64,000 nt of DNA, from assembly GCA_963729115.1 (NCBI GenBank), contig CAVSMR010000011.1, forward strand, positions 124,001-188,000. Reading direction: 5' to 3'. The stretch comes from Actinophytocola sp963729115 (lineage in GTDB: Bacteria > Actinomycetota > Actinomycetes > Mycobacteriales > Pseudonocardiaceae). Shown piece after piece: positions 58,642 through 64,000 of the stretch. A model generated the notes under the pieces. That model was not told the DNA's origin. It did not search any database and saw only the letters and a list, made by a program, of their open reading frames with translations. Made by a program: the position numbers and the translations under genes. The first letter of the stretch is position 1, and every line of letters begins with the position of its first letter.

Positions 58642-60150
58642 TCACCGGCGCGAACCACCGGTGAGCGCGTCCACCAGCTCTTCAGCGGTCGACGAGGCGT
58701 CGAGCAGCTCGCCGACGTGTGCCTTGGTGCCGCGCAGCGGCTCCAGGGTCGGGATCCGCACGAGCGACTCGCGGCCGAGGTCGAAGATGACCGAGTCCCA
58801 CGACGCGGCCGCGATCGCGGTGGGGTAGCGCTCCAGGCAGCGGCCGCGGAAGTACGCCCGCGTGTCGAGCGGCGGCGTCGTGATGGCCGCCTGCACCTCC
58901 TCCTCGGTGACCAGCCGCTTCATCGACCCGCGGGTGACCAGCCGGTTGTACAGGCCGTTCGCCATCCGCACGTCGGAGTACTGCAGGTCGACCAGGTGCA
59001 GCCGCGGCGCGGACCAGCCGAGGCCGTCGCGCGCGCGGTAGCCCTCGAGCAGCCGCAGCTTCGCCGGCCAGTCGAGGCGGTCGGCGCACTCCATGGGGTC
59101 GCGGGCGAGGGTGTCGAGGATGTCGCCCCAGGTGGCCAGGACGTTCATGGAGACCGCGTCCTGCTCGGTGCGGTCGAGGTTCTCGGAGATCAGCTCGTGG
59201 TAGGCGTGCTGGATGTCCAGGCCGGTGAACTTGCGGCCGTTGGCCAGCTCCACGGTCGCCTTGAGGCTCGGGTCGTGGCTCAGCGTGTGCACGGCACGGA
59301 CCGGGTCGGCGAGCTTGAGGTGGTCGAAGCGCAGGCCGCTCTCGATCATGTCCAGGACGAGCGCCGAGGTGCCCACCTTGAGGTACGTGGACATCTCGGC
59401 GAGGTTCGCGTCACCGATGATGACGTGCAGGCGGCGGTACTTGTCCGCGTCGGCGTGCGGCTCGTCGCGGGTGTTGATGATGCCGCGCTTGAGCGTGGTC
59501 TCCAGGCCGACCTCGACCTCGATGTAGTCGGCGCGCTGGGAGAGCTGGAAGCCGGCCTCCTCGCCGGCCACGCCGACGCCGACCCGCCCGGAACCGCAGA
59601 CGACCTGGCGCGAGGCGAAGAACGGGGTGAGCCCGGCGATCACCGCGGTGAACGGCGTGCTGCGGGCCATCAGGTAGTTCTCGTGCGTGCCGTAGCTCGC
59701 GCCCTTGCCGTCGACGTTGTTCTTGTACAGCTGCAGGCGCGGCTGGCCGGGCACGGTGGCCGCGCGCATGGCGGCCTCCTCCATGACCCGCTCCCCCGCC
59801 TTGTCCCAGATGACGGCGTCGCGGGCGTTGGTGACCTCGGGCGCGGAGTACTCGGGGTGCGCGTGGTCGACGTAGAGGCGGGCGCCGTTGGTCAGGATGA
59901 CGTTGGCCGCGCCCAGGTCCTCGACCTCGGGATCGGCCGGCGGCATGCCCGGCGCGCCCAGGTCGAACCCGCGCGCGTCGCGCAGCGGTGACTCGACCTC
60001 GTAGTCCCACCGCGCGCGCCGGGCCCGCGGGATGTCCGCGGCGGCGGCGTAGGCCAGTACGACCTGGGTGGAGGTCAGTACCGGGTTGGCGGTGGCGTCT
60101 CCGGGTACGGCGATGCCGTACTCGACCTCGGTGCCCATGATCCGGCGCAT
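58642..60150 (-). CDS. dop: Depupylase/Pup deamidase Dop
   Basis: The protein has 502 aa. MGTEVEYG gives the ATP-binding glutamates, D95 in RLYVDHAHPEY is the catalytic residue, and the Dop-specific loop lies after ARGFDLGAPGMP. Since Pup here already ends in Glu, its main job should be removing Pup from proteins. TAGGCT seven bases before the ATG suggests a leaderless promoter of its own. Confidence 0.96.
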   Translation of the reverse strand: MRRIMGTEVEYGIAVPGDATANPVLTSTQVVLAYAAAADIPRARRARWDYEVESPLRDARGFDLGAPGMPPADPEVEDLGAANVILTNGARLYVDHAHPEYSAPEVTNARDAVIWDKAGERVMEEAAMRAATVPGQPRLQLYKNNVDGKGASYGTHENYLMARSTPFTAVIAGLTPFFASRQVVCGSGRVGVGVAGEEAGFQLSQRADYIEVEVGLETTLKRGIINTRDEPHADADKYRRLHVIIGDANLAEMSTYLKVGTSALVLDMIESGLRFDHLKLADPVRAVHTLSHDPSLKATVELANGRKFTGLDIQHAYHELISENLDRTEQDAVSMNVLATWGDILDTLARDPMECADRLDWPAKLRLLEGYRARDGLGWSAPRLHLVDLQYSDVRMANGLYNRLVTRGSMKRLVTEEEVQAAITTPPLDTRAYFRGRCLERYPTAIAAASWDSVIFDLGRESLVRIPTLEPLRGTKAHVGELLDASSTAEELVDALTGGSRR

Positions 60151-60157
60151 GCCACCA

Positions 60158-60163
60158 AGCCTA
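60158..60163 (-). promoter_or_regulatory. -10 box for leaderless dop
   Basis: TAGGCT on the minus strand is seven bases before the dop ATG. Confidence 0.5.
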
Positions 60164-60175
60164 CGGGGATGTCCT

Positions 60176-61102
60176 TCAGGACCAGGCAAGGGCGGCTCGA
60201 TCCCGCCAGTACGTCTCCGGCTCGACGGCCAGGTACGGAAGGCTCGCCGCCCCGTGCACGGTCAGCGCCGCGAGGTTGCTGCGCAGCTGCTCCGGACCGG
60301 CCGGACCGAGCAGCACCGTGTCCGCCCACGGCAGGGTCAGCACCGCCGCCAGCGCGACCGCGTCCGGGCCCACCCCGAGCCGGGCGGCGAACGCGGCGAT
60401 CGGGGGCGGCGGCGACACCGCCAGCCGCCCGTTGGCCAGCGCCTCCTTGACCAGCACGTGCGCGCCCGCGGCGTGTGCCTCGGCCAGCGCCGGTCCCACG
60501 GAGGGCTCCAGCATGTTCCACGTCGACTGCACCGACGTGAACACGCGCTCGCCGTGCCGCTCCAGCGCGAGTGCCCGCCGGACGGTCTCCGCCTGCCGCG
60601 GGCCGGACGTGGAGAACCCGACGCGCACCGGCAGCGCCGCGAGGGCGTCCTGCAGCGCCACGTCGTCGAACAGCGGGCTGTCGGCGGTCAGCGAGTGCAC
60701 CTGGTAGAGCGACAGCGCGGGGCCCAGCAGCGCGGAGGTCTGCGCCCACTGCGCGGTGAGGCGGGCGAGCGAGTGCTCCTTGACCTCGTGCACGGGCGCG
60801 TCGCGGCGCCATTCCCCCACGTACGCGTAGCCCCACTTGCTGGACACCGTGAGGTCAGCCGGCGAGCGCGCCGCGAGCCAGCTCGCGAGGAACTCCTCCG
60901 CGCGGCCGTACGAACGGGCCACGTCGACCCAGCGCACGCCGGCCGCGTACGCCTCGTCGAGCACCCGCCAGGAGGCGGCCCGCATGGCGTCGACCGTGCG
61001 GTCCGCCGGCAGCTCGCCGCGGCCCAGGTTGATGTAGGCCGGACGGCCGAGGGCGGCGAGCCCGAGCCCAACCCGCTCGATGCTCGCCGCCCTGGTCGCC
61101 AT
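60176..61102 (-). CDS. Aldo/keto reductase-family protein between mpa and dop
   Basis: The protein has 308 aa. The AKR tetrad is recognisable: Asp and Tyr in VRWVDVARSYGRAEE, Lys in TVSSKWGYAY and His in YQVHSLT. The barrel ends with a VLLGPAGPEQLRSNLAAL segment. It should be an NADPH-dependent oxidoreductase. It lies nine bases after mpa and 25 before dop, so it is probably co-transcribed with the pupylation genes. No link to pupylation is known to me. Confidence 0.85.
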   Translation of the reverse strand: MATRAASIERVGLGLAALGRPAYINLGRGELPADRTVDAMRAASWRVLDEAYAAGVRWVDVARSYGRAEEFLASWLAARSPADLTVSSKWGYAYVGEWRRDAPVHEVKEHSLARLTAQWAQTSALLGPALSLYQVHSLTADSPLFDDVALQDALAALPVRVGFSTSGPRQAETVRRALALERHGERVFTSVQSTWNMLEPSVGPALAEAHAAGAHVLVKEALANGRLAVSPPPPIAAFAARLGVGPDAVALAAVLTLPWADTVLLGPAGPEQLRSNLAALTVHGAASLPYLAVEPETYWRDRAALAWS

Positions 61103-61111
61103 ACGGCGAAG

Positions 61112-62929
61112 TTACAGGTACTGGCCCGTGTTCGTCGCCGTGTCGATCGCCCGGCCGGACTCCTGGTTCTTGCCGGTGACGAGCGTGCGGATGTAGACGA
61201 TCCGCTCGCCCTTCTTGCCGGAGATCCGCGCCCAGTCGTCCGGGTTCGTGGTGTTCGGCAGGTCCTCGTTCTCCGCGAACTCGTCGACGATCGCGTCCAG
61301 CAGGTGCTGCACGCGCAGGCCGGGCTGCTTGGTCTCCAGCACCGACTTGATCGCCGCCTTCTTCGCCCGGTCGACGATGTTCTGGATCATCGCGCCGGAG
61401 TTGAAGTCGCGGAAGTACAGGACCTCCTTGTCCCCGTTGGCGTAGGTCACCTCGAGGAAGCGGTTGTCCTCGGTCTCCTCGTACATCCGCTCGACCGTGT
61501 GCTGGATCATCGCGTCGATCGTCGCCTTGCGGTCCTTGCCGAACTCGGCGAGGTCCTCGGCGTGGATCGGCAGCGTCGGCGTGAGGTACTTCGAGAAGAT
61601 GTCCCGCGCCGCCTCCGCGTCCGGCCGCTCGATCTTGATCTTCACGTCGAGCCGGCCGGGACGCAGGATGGCCGGGTCGATCATGTCCTCACGGTTGGAC
61701 GCACCGATCACGATGACGTTCTCGAGTCCCTCCACACCGTCGATCTCGCTGAGCAGCTGCGGCACGATCGTGGTCTCGACGTCCGAGGAGACACCGCTGC
61801 CGCGGGTGCGGAAGATGGAGTCCATCTCGTCGAAGAACACGATGACCGGCGTGCCTTCCGACGCCTTCTCGCGCGCCCGCTGGAAGATCAGCCGGATGTG
61901 CCGCTCGGTCTCGCCCACGAACTTGTTCAGCAGCTCCGGGCCCTTGATGTTGAGGAAGTACGACTTCGCCTCGGACGCGTTGCCGTCGCCCCGGCTCGCC
62001 GCCACCTGCTTGGCCAGCGAGTTCGCCACCGCCTTCGCGATGAGCGTCTTGCCACAGCCCGGCGGGCCGTAGAGCAGGACACCCTTCGGCGGGCGCAGCT
62101 CGTACTCGTGGAACAGCTCGGCGTGCAGGAACGGCAGCTCCACGGCGTCGCGGATCTGCTCGATCTGCCGGAACAGGCCGCCGATCGACGCGTAGTCGAC
62201 GTCCGGCACCTCCTCCAGCACCAGGTCCTCGACCTCGGCCTTGGGCACCCGCTCGTAGGCGTACCCGGACTTCGAGTCCACCAGCAGCGAGTCACCCGGC
62301 TTGAGCGTCGCCTCCCGCAGGGGGTCGGCGAGCCAGACCACGCGCTCCTCGTCGGCGTGCCCGACGACCAGCGCACGTGCCGGCGGCACGCCCTCCTCCT
62401 GCTCGGCAAGCAGCTCGCGCAGCGTCGACACCTCGCCGATGCGCTCGAAGTCACCCGCCTCCACGATGGTCAGCGCCTCGTTCAGCCGGACCGACTGGCC
62501 GCGGCGTAACTGGTCGACCTCGACCGCCGGGGACGCCGCGACCCGCATCCTGCGGCCCGCGGTGAACACGTCGACCGTGCTGTCCTCGTGGCTCGCCAGG
62601 AAGACGCCGTAGCCGCTCGGCGGCTGGGCCAGGCGGTCCACTTCCTCCCGCAGCGCCAGCAGCTGACTCCGCGCCTCGCGCAGCGTCTCGACCAGCTTGG
62701 CGTTGCGCTCGGTCAGCTGGCTGACACGCTCCGACGCTTCCGCGAGCCGCTGCTCGAGCAGCCGCGCATGGCGAGGCGAGTCCGTGAGCTTCCGGCGCAG
62801 CAGCGCTACTTCCTCTTCGAGGAACCGGATCTGAGCCGCCTCCGACGGTTCGTGCCCCGACCCCGCCTCAGGTCCAGCGCCATGCTCGTCGGCCTCCTCG
62901 GGCCGACCACCGGGACGATCGTGCTGCAT
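61112..62929 (-). CDS. mpa: Proteasomal AAA ATPase (Mpa/ARC)
   Basis: The protein has 605 aa. The N-terminal coiled coil (about 33-100, FLEEEVALLRRKL and AEASERVSQLTERN) captures Pup, then two OB domains and an AAA module follow with Walker A GPPGCGKT (about 288-295) and Walker B VIVFFDEMDS. The C-terminal GQYL opens the 20S gate. The ATG at 62929 has GGAGGAGG seven bases upstream, better than the upstream alternative at 62950. Confidence 0.96.
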   Translation of the reverse strand: MQHDRPGGRPEEADEHGAGPEAGSGHEPSEAAQIRFLEEEVALLRRKLTDSPRHARLLEQRLAEASERVSQLTERNAKLVETLREARSQLLALREEVDRLAQPPSGYGVFLASHEDSTVDVFTAGRRMRVAASPAVEVDQLRRGQSVRLNEALTIVEAGDFERIGEVSTLRELLAEQEEGVPPARALVVGHADEERVVWLADPLREATLKPGDSLLVDSKSGYAYERVPKAEVEDLVLEEVPDVDYASIGGLFRQIEQIRDAVELPFLHAELFHEYELRPPKGVLLYGPPGCGKTLIAKAVANSLAKQVAASRGDGNASEAKSYFLNIKGPELLNKFVGETERHIRLIFQRAREKASEGTPVIVFFDEMDSIFRTRGSGVSSDVETTIVPQLLSEIDGVEGLENVIVIGASNREDMIDPAILRPGRLDVKIKIERPDAEAARDIFSKYLTPTLPIHAEDLAEFGKDRKATIDAMIQHTVERMYEETEDNRFLEVTYANGDKEVLYFRDFNSGAMIQNIVDRAKKAAIKSVLETKQPGLRVQHLLDAIVDEFAENEDLPNTTNPDDWARISGKKGERIVYIRTLVTGKNQESGRAIDTATNTGQYL

Positions 62930-63182
62930 GTCGGCACCTCCTCCCGTCAATTCTCCTACCGCCCACGGTACCGGTGCATACCGACAAGAGAAGAGGATCC
63001 AGATCTCGGAACTGTCGCGTCACATCGCAGAAACCGATTCGGACCCGAGTAGATTGCGCCATCTCAGCGAGTCGTGGAACCACGCACCCGCTACGGTGCG
63101 TCAGGTACGTTGCCGACGCTCCCGATGCAGGCGTCCACACCAGACTTGGCGACGTGCTCGCCGCGATGCAAGGAGAAGTTCG
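62930..63182. promoter_or_regulatory. Divergent region between mpa and the 63183 gene
   Basis: This is 253 bases without a gene. ACGCACC (63082-63088) and GGTGCGT (63095-63101) form a perfect 7-base dyad that overlaps TACGGT (63092-63097), a possible -10 for the rightward gene. GGAAC at 63076-63080 could be an ECF-type -35 element. AGGAGA (63170-63175) is the ribosome binding site of the rightward gene. Confidence 0.4.
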
Positions 63183-63863
63183 ATGACGCAACCGCCGCAG
63201 CAGCCCGGGCAGTGGGGCGGCCAGCCGGGGCACGGAGGGCAACCCGGCCCTGGTCAGCAGCCAGGTGGCTATCCGCAGCAGGGTGGTTACCCGCAGCAGG
63301 GCGGGTACCCGCAGCAGGGTGGTTACCCACCGTCCGGCCCGCAGCCGCAGCAGGCCGGCGGATTCGGACAACCCGACCAATTCGGACAGCAGGCCCCTTA
63401 CGGCCAGCCGGGTGGTTACGGTCACGGACCGCAAAAGAAGAGCAAGATGCCGTGGATCCTGGCCGGCGGCGGGGCGGTCGTCGTGGCCGTCGCGGTCGTC
63501 CTCGTGATCGTGTTCACGGGGGGCGGCGGCTCTGGCAGCGCTCAAGGAGTAGCCGAGGATGCCGTCGCCGCGTTCAACGCCAAGGACGCCAGCAAGCTCA
63601 ACGAGCTCGCCTGCGACTCGGCCAAGCAGGAGGCCGGCACGATCGACCCGAAGGACCTCGAGCCGGGTGAGGGCATCTCGGTGAAGGCGTCGCTCGGCGA
63701 GGTCAAGGAGAACGGCGACACGGCGACCGCGGAGATGAAGGTCGCACTGTCCGGCGACCTGCCGGAAGGCCTGCCGGAGGGCACCGGCGACACGACGCTG
63801 ACCATGCAGCTGGCCGACGAGAGCGGCTGGTGCATCAAGGACATCAAGACGCCGACCAGCTGA
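63183..63863 (+). CDS. Membrane protein with Gly/Pro/Gln/Tyr repeats and NTF2-like outside domain
   Basis: The protein has 226 aa. Residues 1-88 are low complexity, with four tandem GGYPQQ units encoded by 18-base repeats (about 63270-63327). One membrane helix follows (about 92-113), then an outside domain with AQGVAEDAVAAFNAKDASKL and a C-terminal ESGWCIKDIKT, like DUF4878/NTF2-type lipoprotein domains. The function is unknown. Its layout echoes the protein at 41430. Confidence 0.75.
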   Translation: MTQPPQQPGQWGGQPGHGGQPGPGQQPGGYPQQGGYPQQGGYPQQGGYPPSGPQPQQAGGFGQPDQFGQQAPYGQPGGYGHGPQKKSKMPWILAGGGAVVVAVAVVLVIVFTGGGGSGSAQGVAEDAVAAFNAKDASKLNELACDSAKQEAGTIDPKDLEPGEGISVKASLGEVKENGDTATAEMKVALSGDLPEGLPEGTGDTTLTMQLADESGWCIKDIKTPTS

Positions 63864-63875
63864 CTCGAGCCGCCG

Positions 63876-63938
63876 CTACGACTCGATCACGATCGCCGCC
63901 GGGCCGGTCCCGGCGGCGTTCGTCGTTTTCGTGGCCAT
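63876..63938 (-). CDS. Possible 20-residue peptide
   Basis: An ATG at 63938 opens a 20-codon frame (MATKTTNAAGTGPAAIVIES) ending at 63876. AGGAA lies about 10 bases upstream. It spans the hairpin at 63894. No family is recognised and it may be chance; the sequence to the right is outside the window. Confidence 0.2.
   Translation of the reverse strand: MATKTTNAAGTGPAAIVIES
63894..63918 (+). terminator. Hairpin terminator after the 63183 gene
   Basis: CGCCGCCGGG (63894-63903) pairs perfectly with 63909-63918 around CCGGT, followed by a T-rich tail (TTCGTCGTTTTC). It lies 31 bases past the stop codon. Confidence 0.65.
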
Positions 63939-64000
63939 ACGATGTGTTCCTGGGGGAACGGGTCGTTCGACGGCTCCGTCTAGCTTGTTTGTCGGTATCA

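Noticed and set aside
1..64000. tRNA, rRNA, riboswitch, insertion sequence or phage genes
   Set aside because: No cloverleaf, conserved rRNA stretch, transposase or integrase frame was recognised on either strand by eye. A covariance-model scan would be needed to exclude small RNAs.

Overview
The window is very GC-rich and densely coded, with many ATGA/TGATG gene overlaps, GTG starts and apparently leaderless genes. It holds a complete Pup-proteasome locus, iniBAC-type dynamins, a SARP regulator and a polar DivIVA-like coiled-coil protein. This points to a high-GC actinomycete, most like Pseudonocardiaceae (Amycolatopsis and relatives). That assignment is an inference from gene content and order. 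No tRNA, rRNA, CRISPR array, transposase or phage gene was seen.

Left part (1-11160). A partial methyltransferase is followed by a CDP-alcohol phosphatidyltransferase fused to a sulfatase-type domain, a macrolide-type glycosyltransferase, a large DivIVA-like protein built almost wholly of 11-residue repeats, and a short-chain dehydrogenase. Next come a LuxR-type regulator and a membrane-anchored Hsp70-like ATPase, translationally coupled and divergent from an iniBAC-like operon.

iniBAC-like operon (11481-16164). It encodes an acidic Asp/Gln- and Gly-rich protein, a perfect 12-bp hairpin, an IniB-like protein, and two dynamin-type GTPases. With the Hsp70-like and LuxR-like genes it looks like one envelope-stress or membrane-remodelling system.

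Lysine block (19574-26317). A leftward chain of overlapping genes (Kdd, an amidohydrolase, KamD, KamE, Kal) lies back to back with KamA. Together they convert L-lysine via beta-lysine and 3,5-diaminohexanoate toward crotonyl-CoA. The cleavage enzyme Kce is not in the window. Before this block are a cyclase-family hydrolase, a START-like/acyl-CoA ligase fusion and a GNAT acetyltransferase.

Middle (26333-42080). This is mixed housekeeping and secreted functions: aldo/keto reductase, S37 peptidase, GDSL hydrolase, a GDPD-like phosphodiesterase, a CGNR regulator, a methyltransferase, an M24 peptidase with an Lrp regulator, and a DrrAB exporter. Four 11-bp SARP-like direct repeats precede drrA, and a large AfsR-type SARP lies tail to tail with drrB. 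Then come a 5'-3' exonuclease, a tiny lipoprotein, an Eis-like acetyltransferase and a DUF4333 membrane protein.

Right part (42192-63863). The mycobacterial order helY, tatC, tatA, pafC, pafB ... pafA, prcA, prcB, pup, dop, mpa is conserved on the minus strand, with three departures. A lipid kinase lies between helY and tatC. An aldo/keto reductase lies between dop and mpa. A 5.36-kb block (GntR regulator, sterol-desaturase-like protein, TetR, MMPL exporter, ArsR regulator) separates pafB from pafA and is bounded by inverted copies of a 102-bp element (89/102 identical by hand alignment). Pup here ends in Glu, so it would need no deamidation. Leaderless-type -10 boxes before dop, pafA and pafB suggest the locus is transcribed in several units.
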